A DNA stretch of 64,000 nucleotides, taken from positions 124,001-188,000 of the forward strand of contig CANLXL010000001.1 of NCBI GenBank assembly GCA_947495125.1, written 5' to 3'. The notes under the pieces are model-generated. The model was not told the DNA's origin and did no database searches. It was given only the letters and a program-made list of their open reading frames with translations. Positions 35,761 to 43,622 of the stretch are shown in pieces. The position numbers and the translations under genes were made by a program. Numbering within the stretch: position 1 is the first letter of the stretch; each line of letters begins with the position of its first letter. This DNA is from an uncultured Flaviramulus sp. Lineage in GTDB: Bacteria; Bacteroidota; Bacteroidia; Flavobacteriales; Flavobacteriaceae.

Positions 35761-38021
35761 TATTCTTTTATGTTTTTGGTTACACCCCAATCCTTGTTTG
35801 GCTCAGGTCCCATAACAAAATGTAATGTTCCTCCTTGCAAAATGTCTTGATGCGATATGCTTGTTTTATTAAATACTTTATTATTAAGTATCGCCGATTG
35901 TATATATATATTTTTATCTGAAACATTCTCAGCTTCAATAATAAACGTTTTTCCTTCTGAAACGGATAGCGTTGTTTTTTCAAATATAGGGCTTCCAATT
36001 TCATAATTTCCGGATGCAGGATTCAAAGGATATAACCCTATAGAACTTAAAGCATACCACGCACTCATTTGTCCACAATCTTCATTTCCACTCAAACCGT
36101 TTGGTGTTGTATTATATTGTGTATCTAAAATATGGCGCACCCAATATTGAGTACGCCAAGGTTGGTTAGCATGATTAAAAAGGTAAGCGATATGATGACT
36201 AGGCTCGTTACCATGAGCATATTGACCAATAAGCCCGGAAATATCAGCTGAAATATTATCTCCTGTAATTTCTGAACTCTCGGTAAATAATTGTTCTAAG
36301 CGACCTGCAAATATATTGTCGCCCCCATGTAAACTAATAAAATCTTCAACATCCTGCGGTACAAACCAGCTATGTTGCCATGCGTTGCCTTCGGTATAAT
36401 CTGTTTGTTCTCTATGATTAGAATGTTTAGGGTCGAAAGGTTCATTCCACAATTTGCCGTCAACAGATTTTCCACGCATAAACCCGGTTTCCTTATCAAA
36501 CAAATGTCTGTAGGCTTTTGAACGGTTTAAGAAAAACTCATAATCATCCTGTTTCCCTAAAGCTTTTGCCATTTGAGCTACACACCAGTCATCATAAGCA
36601 TATTCCAATGTAATCGTTACCGACTCATCCAGTAAACTATAAGGAATATAACCATATTTTTTGTAATGATTCAGTCCGCGTTCATCCTGCATCATCGTGT
36701 TTTTCATAGCTTCAAAAGCCTTTTCAGCATCAAAACCACGAATCCCTTTTATATAGGCCTCTGCAATTACGGGGATCGAATGGTATCCCGTCATCGTATT
36801 CGTTTCGTTTGCATAAAGCGTCCAAACCGGTAATATTTTCCTGGTTTCATAATAGGCCAGCATTGAGTTAACAATATCCGACACCTTATCGGGAGCAGTA
36901 AGGGTCAGCAATGGGTGTTCAGCTCTAAACGTATCCCAAAGTGACAATGTAGAATAAGCTGTATAATTTGAAGCTGTGGCAATCTCATCATTCTCTTTTC
37001 TAAACTCCCCGTTCTCATCACTATAAGTCACCGGAGCCAGTTGTGCATGGTACATCGCCGTATAAAACATAGTTTTTAATGAATCAACAGGGGTTTCAAC
37101 CTCTATTTTTGTCAGGGCATTTTGCCATACGTGCTCCGCTTTTTCTTTTATATTCTTGAAATCAAAACTATCTTCCGCTAAATTATCTTTCGCGTTTTCG
37201 ATACTTACAGATGACAAAGCCACTTTCACAAATAATGCTTCCGAGCTAGTATTATCAAAAAATAACTGAGTCGCCGTTTCTCCTTTAGCTTTATCTTCAA
37301 CCAATTTACCATCAACAAACACCTTATGCTTTATGATTGGCTTTGAAAATTTAGCAACAAAAAACACCTTTTGGTTTTTGGCCCACCCTTTACTATAGCG
37401 GTAGCCACTTAATGTATATTCATCTTCAATATTCAGTGATGTATCGACTGCCAAATCCCAATTTATGGCAAACCCTAAATCTACAACTACTGATTGTTGG
37501 TCGCCTTCTTTAAACAGATACTTATGATATGCCGTTCGTTTTGATGTTGTTAGTTCGACATTTACATCATGATCTTCCAAATACAGCTGATAATAGCCCG
37601 GAGATGATTTCTCATTATCATGACTATACTTAGACTTGTAGGCCAGAGAATCTCTTGGCTGTGCTGTAGCAGACAAATCAACATCTTTATTAACCGGCAT
37701 AAAAAGTATGTCTGCTAAATCACCGATTCCAGTTCCGCTTAGACTTAAATGACTAAAACCAACAACAATGGAGTCTGAATAATGATATCCGGAACACCAA
37801 TCCCACTTACTAATACCATTAATAGGGCTCACCTGCAGCATCCCAAAAGGAACTGTTGCTCCGGGATATGTGTGCCCATGGCCTCCAGTTCCAATGAATG
37901 GATCAACATAGGAAATGTTATCAATAGTTTTAGACGTTTCTCCTTCCGGAATCTGCTTATCATTCTTGCAAGAATTAAATCCTAAAGACATAATTATTGC
38001 CAATACTAAATATCTCATCAT
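35760..38021 (-). CDS. GH92 alpha-mannosidase lipoprotein (HGNEPSHH/NED type)
   Basis: The ATG at 38021 gives MMRYLVLAIIMSLGFNSC, a lipoprotein signal with Cys18; the longer start at 38054 adds eleven polar residues. From this start the protein has 753 residues. GH92 motifs: YVDPFIGTGGHGHTYPGA, LSLWDTFRAEHPLL, TEGNAWQHSW with the presumed acid Glu544, HGNEPSHH and GNEDCGQMSAWY (645-656). It is the first gene of the minus-strand locus after a roughly 500-base region without genes. It is coupled to the downstream symporter by a TAATG overlap. Together with the closely similar paralogue at 28345 it forms the classical GH92 pair of the locus. Confidence 0.92.
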   Translation of the reverse strand: MMRYLVLAIIMSLGFNSCKNDKQIPEGETSKTIDNISYVDPFIGTGGHGHTYPGATVPFGMLQVSPINGISKWDWCSGYHYSDSIVVGFSHLSLSGTGIGDLADILFMPVNKDVDLSATAQPRDSLAYKSKYSHDNEKSSPGYYQLYLEDHDVNVELTTSKRTAYHKYLFKEGDQQSVVVDLGFAINWDLAVDTSLNIEDEYTLSGYRYSKGWAKNQKVFFVAKFSKPIIKHKVFVDGKLVEDKAKGETATQLFFDNTSSEALFVKVALSSVSIENAKDNLAEDSFDFKNIKEKAEHVWQNALTKIEVETPVDSLKTMFYTAMYHAQLAPVTYSDENGEFRKENDEIATASNYTAYSTLSLWDTFRAEHPLLTLTAPDKVSDIVNSMLAYYETRKILPVWTLYANETNTMTGYHSIPVIAEAYIKGIRGFDAEKAFEAMKNTMMQDERGLNHYKKYGYIPYSLLDESVTITLEYAYDDWCVAQMAKALGKQDDYEFFLNRSKAYRHLFDKETGFMRGKSVDGKLWNEPFDPKHSNHREQTDYTEGNAWQHSWFVPQDVEDFISLHGGDNIFAGRLEQLFTESSEITGDNISADISGLIGQYAHGNEPSHHIAYLFNHANQPWRTQYWVRHILDTQYNTTPNGLSGNEDCGQMSAWYALSSIGLYPLNPASGNYEIGSPIFEKTTLSVSEGKTFIIEAENVSDKNIYIQSAILNNKVFNKTSISHQDILQGGTLHFVMGPEPNKDWGVTKNIKE

Positions 38022-38480
38022 TTTTGGCTGGTTAGAATCTATAAAAAATAGCAATAAATATCTTTTTTTTTAATAGATAAAAAAACTTATTTAGACCAAT
38101 AACAATAATGAAAAGCTGAACAACAAAAACCAACACAAACACTCTGGATTATAAACCATCTTATACTTAATGTTAAAAAATAATGTTTTTTTTTTAAAAT
38201 TCTCTTAATTCAGCTCCATATCATCATACACCGAGCCAATCCAAAACCCCCAAAAACCCTTTAAAATAAGAGTTTAAAAGATTTTAAATAGTGCCGATCG
38301 TAAAAAATACGACAAGAAGTTTTCTCACAAAACAGATATAAAAAATATCATGGTGCTAAATATTTCTTATGTAAAGCAAAAATAGTATCAGTCAAAGTTG
38401 GATTATATGTAGTACATGAAAAAAAATGATTCTACATTTACACCTTCATTGAAGGTTATATTTGAATTAGTCATTTTAGT
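38022..38480. other. Gene-free leader region upstream of the 38-kb glycan locus
   Basis: About 460 very AT-rich bases without a plausible coding frame. It must hold the promoter of the minus-strand glycan locus, which starts with the GH92 gene at 38021. I do not see a clear TAnnTTTG box at the right distance. An inverted repeat TCGTA-N5-TACGA lies at 38298-38312, about 280 bases from the first gene; a regulatory role is possible but unproven. Confidence 0.5.
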
Positions 38481-38516
38481 AAAAAAAAAGGTTGAAATTT
38501 TATTTCAGCCTTTTTT
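38481..38516 (-). terminator. Rho-independent terminator after the LacI-type gene
   Basis: Read on the minus strand, the sequence AAAAAGGCTGAAA, a short AT loop and TTTCAACCTTTTT form a 13-base stem with one wobble pair, followed by a run of T. It lies 22 bases after the stop of the regulator gene. Because both flanks are A/T runs it could also work in the opposite direction. Confidence 0.8.
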
Positions 38517-38538
38517 ATTTTTGTAAAGTTAAAGCCAT

Positions 38539-39588
38539 TTAACTATCCAGATAGGTCGAAACATTTTCGGAATTAATTATATCTATTGGGAGGTGTTTCA
38601 CACTAGGAATATCTCTATTAAACAAAAAATGCTCTATTAAAAAGACTAATCCCAAATAGGCTTGTCTTTTAGGATTTTGATGTATTAAAAAATTAATAGT
38701 TCCGGATTTTAAATACCGAACATTTTCAGACAACAAATCATAACCTACAATGCATCTTTCCGGATTATTCTCCCTTAATAAAGCTGCTAATAGATGAATC
38801 TTAGAGTTGGTCACAAAAGCTCCGGAAATTTCGGGATGTGTATCAATAAAATATTTTACGGTTTTTTTTAGATTATCGGAGTTCCTATGCTTTAATTTAT
38901 AAGTATCAATCTGAAAATCATCACCTTCCAAATCATTAAAATAGGCTCTAAATCCTTTTTCTTTTTCCTGCATGTGTGTTGCATTCTTAAACACCTCATC
39001 GATATGAATCACCGCAATTACAGCATTCTTTTTTAACGACTTATGAATTAATTGTGCACCAACCCTACCACTCTGAAAAAGATCCTGCCCAACGAAGCCC
39101 TGAGTTTCAATCTTCTCAATATTACTATTAAACAAAAAATAAGACACCCCAAGCGCTTCACATTTTTCAATAAATACTAAAGATTCCTTTTGAAACAAGG
39201 GCACCAATAAAATACCATCCGGGCTCTCCCTTAAAACACCTGCGCTTTGCCTTTCAAAGCTTCGCTTATCAAAAGGATTAAAGAACACCTTTTCTATACT
39301 TACACCAAAATGCAAAAATTCTTGAATAGCCTCCTCTATGCCATCTATACAAGGCTCCCAATACTTATCCTTCTCAGGATCCGGAAGTAAAACATGAATG
39401 CGATAGATTTTATTGTTCTTTAAATTCCTTGCAATAGGATTTGGCTGATAATCTATCTCTTTAAGCAACTTGCTGACTCTATCGAAAGCATTCTTAGATA
39501 CCTTGCCCCGATTATGAATTACCCTATCTACAGTACCTTTTGAAACTCCTGCTAATTGAGCAATATCTTTTATGGTGTACTTTTTCAT
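38539..39588 (-). CDS. LacI-family transcriptional regulator of the sugar-utilisation operon
   Basis: The ATG at 39588 (MKKYTIKDIAQLAGVSKGTVDRV) is the natural LacI start; an upstream in-frame start at 39639 would add a hydrophobic stretch unlike the family. From here the protein has 349 residues: an N-terminal LacI helix-turn-helix (about 4-50) and a periplasmic-binding-protein-type sensor domain (about 60-340, with PDGILLVPLF, FVGQDLFQSGRVGAQLI and CIVGYDLLSENVRYL). It is divergent from the plus-strand operon for nucleotidyltransferase, NahK-like kinase, transporter, NagB fusion and Acs. A perfect 20-bp palindrome lies between them and is the likely operator. The ligand is probably a sugar or sugar phosphate such as GlcNAc-related metabolites; this is inference. 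Confidence 0.87.
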   Translation of the reverse strand: MKKYTIKDIAQLAGVSKGTVDRVIHNRGKVSKNAFDRVSKLLKEIDYQPNPIARNLKNNKIYRIHVLLPDPEKDKYWEPCIDGIEEAIQEFLHFGVSIEKVFFNPFDKRSFERQSAGVLRESPDGILLVPLFQKESLVFIEKCEALGVSYFLFNSNIEKIETQGFVGQDLFQSGRVGAQLIHKSLKKNAVIAVIHIDEVFKNATHMQEKEKGFRAYFNDLEGDDFQIDTYKLKHRNSDNLKKTVKYFIDTHPEISGAFVTNSKIHLLAALLRENNPERCIVGYDLLSENVRYLKSGTINFLIHQNPKRQAYLGLVFLIEHFLFNRDIPSVKHLPIDIINSENVSTYLDS

Positions 39589-39594
39589 CGAAAA

Positions 39595-39602
39595 CAAATA
39601 TA
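39595..39602 (-). promoter_or_regulatory. Candidate -7 box for the LacI-type gene (TATATTTG)
   Basis: The minus strand reads TATATTTG, a match to TAnnTTTG, immediately before the ATG at 39588. If used, the transcript would be nearly leaderless. No good -33 box is visible at the usual spacing, so this is a weak call. Confidence 0.25.
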
Positions 39603-39623
39603 TAAAAGTTTTAAACAACTTAT

Positions 39624-39643
39624 AAATGTGCTCGAGCACATTT
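39624..39643. promoter_or_regulatory. Perfect 20-bp palindrome, likely LacI-family operator
   Basis: AAATGTGCTCGAGCACATTT is its own reverse complement over all 20 bases, centred on CG as in typical LacI-family operators. It lies 36 bases upstream of the LacI-type ATG and about 37 bases upstream of the -7 box of the divergent operon. It could serve both autoregulation and control of the operon. I see no second copy in the window. Confidence 0.75.
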
Positions 39644-39679
39644 TTTATATATTTTATTTTTTTATGAACAAATAATCTG

Positions 39680-39687
39680 TAAATTTG
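39680..39687 (+). promoter_or_regulatory. Candidate -7 promoter box of the hexosamine operon (TAAATTTG)
   Basis: TAAATTTG matches the Bacteroidota -7 consensus TAnnTTTG. It lies 75 bases before the nucleotidyltransferase ATG. The spot 19 bases further upstream is a T-rich stretch (TTTT rather than TTTG), a weak -33 element. The palindromic operator lies just upstream. Confidence 0.5.
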
Positions 39688-39761
39688 TTCCTTATATTAA
39701 TAACTTACATGTTTTTTATAAAAACTAATACTTAAAAAAAATAAACTGACAATATATTAGA

Positions 39762-40664
39762 ATGGGAAAACCGACACTTGTAATTTTAGCAGCTGGCATG
39801 GGAAGTCGTTACGGAGGTCTTAAACAAATGGACACATTTACACCAGAAGGCGATACTATTATTGATTTTTCTATTTATGACGCTCTGCAAGCGGGCTTTG
39901 GAAAATTTGTATTTATTATACGAAAGAGTTTTGAAAAAGAGTTTAAACAAGCATTTAGTAAAAAACTAGAAGGCAAAGCCGATGTTGATTATGTATTTCA
40001 AGAACTAGACCAGGTTCCCGAGCAATATATCAATCCGGAAAGAACCAAACCATGGGGCACCGGGCATGCGCTTTTAATGGCCAAAAATGCTGTTTCGGAA
40101 AATTTTGCAATTATTAATGCTGACGATTTTTATGGCAAAGAAGCTTTTGAAGTTATGGCAAAATCCTTATCGGAAAAAGACAGTACTTCATATAACTTTT
40201 GTACCATGGCCTATTTATTAAAGAATACAGTTTCCGACTACGGCTTCGTTTCCAGAGGAGAGTGTCAAGTTGATGAAAAAGGCTATTTAGTGGATGTTAC
40301 CGAACGTACTCATATTGAAAAGAAAGATGGTCAATTGATGCGGAAAGACGAACATGGTGATTTTATTCCAATTGACGAGAACACCATCGTATCTATGAAT
40401 TTTTGGGGGTTTACACCTAAATGCTTTGAATTTGGCAGTCGTTTATTTGAAGAGTTCCTTGAAACTAACAAAGAAAATCTTAAGGCCGAGTTTTATATTC
40501 CATCTGTAGTGAATGAAATATTAAAGTCGGGAATTGCAAATGTAGAAGTGCTCAAATCTAATGCGAAGTGGTTTGGTGTGACTTACAAAGAGGATAAAGA
40601 TATTGTTCAAAAAGCTATTGGAAAGCTAAAAGCAAATAACGTTTATCCCAAAAACCTCTGGTAA
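39762..40664 (+). CDS. Sugar-1-phosphate nucleotidyltransferase
   Basis: A 300-residue cytosolic GT-A-fold protein. The N terminus has the nucleotide-binding signature LVILAAGMGSRYGGLKQM (residues 6-23). IINADDFYG around 119 is the metal-binding Asp region, followed by NFCTMAYLLKNTVSDYGFVSRG and MNFWGFTPKCFEF. The family makes NDP-sugars from a sugar-1-phosphate and NTP. The next gene, one base after this stop, encodes a NahK-like kinase that makes HexNAc-1-phosphate, so the pair probably converts salvaged GlcNAc or GalNAc (or mannose-1-phosphate released by GH130) to a nucleotide sugar. Which sugar and nucleotide cannot be told from sequence. First gene of the LacI-controlled operon. Confidence 0.82.
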   Translation: MGKPTLVILAAGMGSRYGGLKQMDTFTPEGDTIIDFSIYDALQAGFGKFVFIIRKSFEKEFKQAFSKKLEGKADVDYVFQELDQVPEQYINPERTKPWGTGHALLMAKNAVSENFAIINADDFYGKEAFEVMAKSLSEKDSTSYNFCTMAYLLKNTVSDYGFVSRGECQVDEKGYLVDVTERTHIEKKDGQLMRKDEHGDFIPIDENTIVSMNFWGFTPKCFEFGSRLFEEFLETNKENLKAEFYIPSVVNEILKSGIANVEVLKSNAKWFGVTYKEDKDIVQKAIGKLKANNVYPKNLW

Positions 40665-40665
40665 A

Positions 40666-41745
40666 ATGCTCGCAGAAAAGCTAAAATATATTTTCAATAA
40701 ATTTGATCATCAGAATGTGTTTGATTCCTACGAGGAACTCGCCACTGGACATATTAACGACACCTACCTCATAAAGACCAAAGAGCGTCCACATTATGTC
40801 CTGCAACGCATAAATCATGGTGTTTTTAAAGACGTTCCCGGTCTCATCAACAATAAAATTAGTGTTAGTCGTCACATCCGTAAAAAGTTAGCGCATTTAT
40901 CTGAACACGAATTGAAGCGTCGTGTACTTTCTTTTGTAGATACAAAGGCAGGAAACACCTATTATAAAGGAAAGGAAGGAGACTATTGGAACATGATGTT
41001 CTTTATAGACGACAGTATAACGTTTGAAACGGTTAACAGTCAAGAGATTGCTTATGAAGGTGGAAAATTGTTTGGTGATTTTTTGAATTTAACCAGTGAT
41101 TTTGATGCCTCAGAATTAGTGGATGTCATTCCTAAATTTCACGATATGTCTTTTCGCTATTCGCAATTTGAGGATGCGCTTAAGTCTGCATCCCAAGAAA
41201 AGATTGAACAGGCCAAAGACTACATCAATCTGGTGGAAGACATGAGAGTCGAAATGCATATCCTTGAAAACCTGAAAAATTCCGGCGAGTTAAAAACCCG
41301 TGTTACGCATAATGATACGAAAATATCCAATGCCCTTTTTGATTTAAACCATAAAGGACTTTGTGTGATCGATACCGATACGGTTATGCCCGGTATTATA
41401 CATTTTGACTTTGGTGATGCTATTAGAACCATATGCAATACGGCAGTAGAAGATGAAACAAATTTAGATTTGGTTACCTTTAACCTTAATTATTATAAAG
41501 CTTATGTTAGAGGTTTTTTAGAAACTGCCGGAGATTCTTTATCACCTATTGAGTTAAAATATTTACCTCTGGGGGCAAAATCTACCATATTCATCATGGC
41601 ACTGCGTTTTTTAACGGATTTTTTAAATGGTAATATTTATTATAAAGTAGATTATCCGGAACATAATTTTGATCGTGCCAAAAACCAATTTAAATTGATA
41701 GAAAGTTTTTCAGAGAAAATGAATGCATTAAAAGAAGCTATTTAA
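40666..41745 (+). CDS. NahK-like N-acetylhexosamine 1-kinase (phosphotransferase family)
   Basis: A 359-residue aminoglycoside-phosphotransferase-fold protein. LATGHINDTYLI (26-35) is the ATP-binding region, and HYVLQRINHGVFKDVPGLINN (43-63) matches NahK of the bifidobacterial lacto-N-biose pathway as I remember it. The catalytic loop is THNDTKISN with Asp217, and the metal-binding DTD follows at 236-238. NahK phosphorylates GlcNAc or GalNAc at the anomeric position. Here it would capture GlcNAc released from N-glycans and by GH130 phosphorolysis. The ATG lies one base after the TAA of the nucleotidyltransferase gene, so expression is coupled. Confidence 0.8.
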   Translation: MLAEKLKYIFNKFDHQNVFDSYEELATGHINDTYLIKTKERPHYVLQRINHGVFKDVPGLINNKISVSRHIRKKLAHLSEHELKRRVLSFVDTKAGNTYYKGKEGDYWNMMFFIDDSITFETVNSQEIAYEGGKLFGDFLNLTSDFDASELVDVIPKFHDMSFRYSQFEDALKSASQEKIEQAKDYINLVEDMRVEMHILENLKNSGELKTRVTHNDTKISNALFDLNHKGLCVIDTDTVMPGIIHFDFGDAIRTICNTAVEDETNLDLVTFNLNYYKAYVRGFLETAGDSLSPIELKYLPLGAKSTIFIMALRFLTDFLNGNIYYKVDYPEHNFDRAKNQFKLIESFSEKMNALKEAI

Positions 41746-41782
41746 CAGAATAAATATATAATATTAACGAAAACTAAAACCT

Positions 41783-43597
41783 ATGGTAGATTTATCAACT
41801 TTTGATTACACACTAATAATTTTATTTTTTTCCATTACGCTATTTATAGGTATTTGGGTTTCAAAGAAATCTGGCAAAAACTCCGGAGAGTTTTTCTTAT
41901 CAGGTCGCAGTATGCCTTGGTGGTTATTAGGATTATCTATGGTAGCTACCACCTTTTCAACAGATACACCCAACTTGGTTACGGATATCGTAAGAACCAG
42001 TGGTGTATCCGGAAACTGGTCATGGTGGGCCTTCTTAATAACAGGTCTGTTAACCGTATTTGTATATGCCAAACTATGGCGAAAATCTAATGTAAAAACC
42101 GATTTGGAGTTTTACGAGTTACGTTACGGAGGGAAACCTGCAAAGTTCTTAAGAAAGTTTCGAGCGATCTATTTAGGTATCATTTTTAATGTTATAACCA
42201 TGTCTGCGGTAACTTTGGCTGCTATTAAGATTGGAGGTATTATGCTAGGTTTGGAGCCTTGGGAAACCGTTATAAGCGCAGGTTTAATAACTGTTGTTTT
42301 TAGTGCCTTAGGAGGCTTCAAGGGAGTTGTTTACACCGATTTTGTTTTATTCTTTGTAGCCATGGGAGGTGCCATAGGTGCCGCATACTATTTAGTAAAT
42401 ATCCCAGAAGTTGGTGGTATAGAAGCTTTAATGGCCAACGAAAATGTTGTAAATAAACTTTCAATATTACCAGATTTTAGCGATACTAATGCGTTGATTA
42501 CTTTATTAATAATTCCATTGGCTGTACAATGGTGGAGCTCTTGGTATCCGGGTGCAGAACCTGGCGGTGGCGGTTATATTGCACAACGTATGTTGGCTGC
42601 GAAAGATGAAAACCATGCTATTGGAGCCACGCTCTTTTTCAACATTATGCATTATGCATTACGTCCATGGCCATGGATTTTAGTTGCTTTGGCTTCATTA
42701 GTGGTATTCCCGGATATTGCAAGTATACAAGAAGCATTTCCTAACATTGCTGAAGACAAATTAGGTCATGATTTGGCTTATTCAGCCATGCTTACTAAAT
42801 TACCAAGTGGATTACTTGGTCTTGTATTGGCGTCTTTAATTGCTGCTTATATGTCTACCATTTCAACCCAATTGAATTGGGGTTCTTCTTATATCGTTTT
42901 CGATTTTTATAAAGAACAAATCAATCCGGAAGCTTCAGAAAAACGTCTGGTTGCCGTAGGAAGAATTTCAACCGTAGTACTTATGGTATTTAGTGCTTTA
43001 TTAGCATTGCTCTTACAAAACGCATTTCAGTTGTTTAGTTTATTATTAGTATTTGGGGCAGGTACAGGTCTTATCTTTATTCTACGTTGGTTTTGGTGGC
43101 GTATTAATGCATGGAGTGAAATTACAGCCATGTTTGCTTCTGGAATTGTGTCGTTAGTATTTGCTATACCATCTGTTGACACCTTTCTGTTTGATGCCTC
43201 TACCGGGGTTTTTCCCGGATGGGCGAAATTTCTTCTAGTTGTTTTTATTACAAGTGCCGTTTGGATTATATCGACCTTTATAACCAAACCGGAGAGCAAA
43301 GAGGTATTACAAAGTTTCTATAAGAAGACACAACCAGGTGGCCCGGGTTGGACAAAAGTTATTGACGATGCAAAAGCCGATGGTGTAGAAATTGTTGACA
43401 GCAAAGAAGGCTGGAGTGTCCCATCAGGGATCATTGCAATGTTGATTGGATGTACATTAATTTATAGTGCGATGTTTGCAACGGGTTATTGGATTTATGG
43501 AGATTATAATTTGGCGTTGACGCTAACGGTAACAGCGGTCATATCAGCCTTCCTACTCATCAAAATGTGGAAAAAAATTAAAGCTATTATTTTATAA
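41783..43597 (+). CDS. Sodium/solute symporter (SSS family), probable hexosamine or sugar importer
   Basis: A 604-residue membrane protein with about 14 helices. SSS features: VSKKSGKNSGEFFLSGRSMPWWLLGLS at the N terminus, ATTFSTDTPNLVTDIVR, and the sodium-site region YMSTISTQLNWGSSYIVFDFY. It is only distantly similar to the other SSS protein in the window (33883-35760), so they likely carry different substrates. Operon position between the NahK-like kinase and the NagB fusion suggests GlcNAc, another amino sugar or a small glycan. It follows the kinase by 37 bases. Confidence 0.83.
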   Translation: MVDLSTFDYTLIILFFSITLFIGIWVSKKSGKNSGEFFLSGRSMPWWLLGLSMVATTFSTDTPNLVTDIVRTSGVSGNWSWWAFLITGLLTVFVYAKLWRKSNVKTDLEFYELRYGGKPAKFLRKFRAIYLGIIFNVITMSAVTLAAIKIGGIMLGLEPWETVISAGLITVVFSALGGFKGVVYTDFVLFFVAMGGAIGAAYYLVNIPEVGGIEALMANENVVNKLSILPDFSDTNALITLLIIPLAVQWWSSWYPGAEPGGGGYIAQRMLAAKDENHAIGATLFFNIMHYALRPWPWILVALASLVVFPDIASIQEAFPNIAEDKLGHDLAYSAMLTKLPSGLLGLVLASLIAAYMSTISTQLNWGSSYIVFDFYKEQINPEASEKRLVAVGRISTVVLMVFSALLALLLQNAFQLFSLLLVFGAGTGLIFILRWFWWRINAWSEITAMFASGIVSLVFAIPSVDTFLFDASTGVFPGWAKFLLVVFITSAVWIISTFITKPESKEVLQSFYKKTQPGGPGWTKVIDDAKADGVEIVDSKEGWSVPSGIIAMLIGCTLIYSAMFATGYWIYGDYNLALTLTVTAVISAFLLIKMWKKIKAIIL

Positions 43598-43622
43598 AAC
43601 GTAAAACTAAATAAATAACGTC

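Noticed and set aside
38298-38312. TCGTA-N5-TACGA as an operator
   Set aside because: Five-base arms in a very AT-rich leader are expected often by chance; not listed as a regulatory site, only mentioned.
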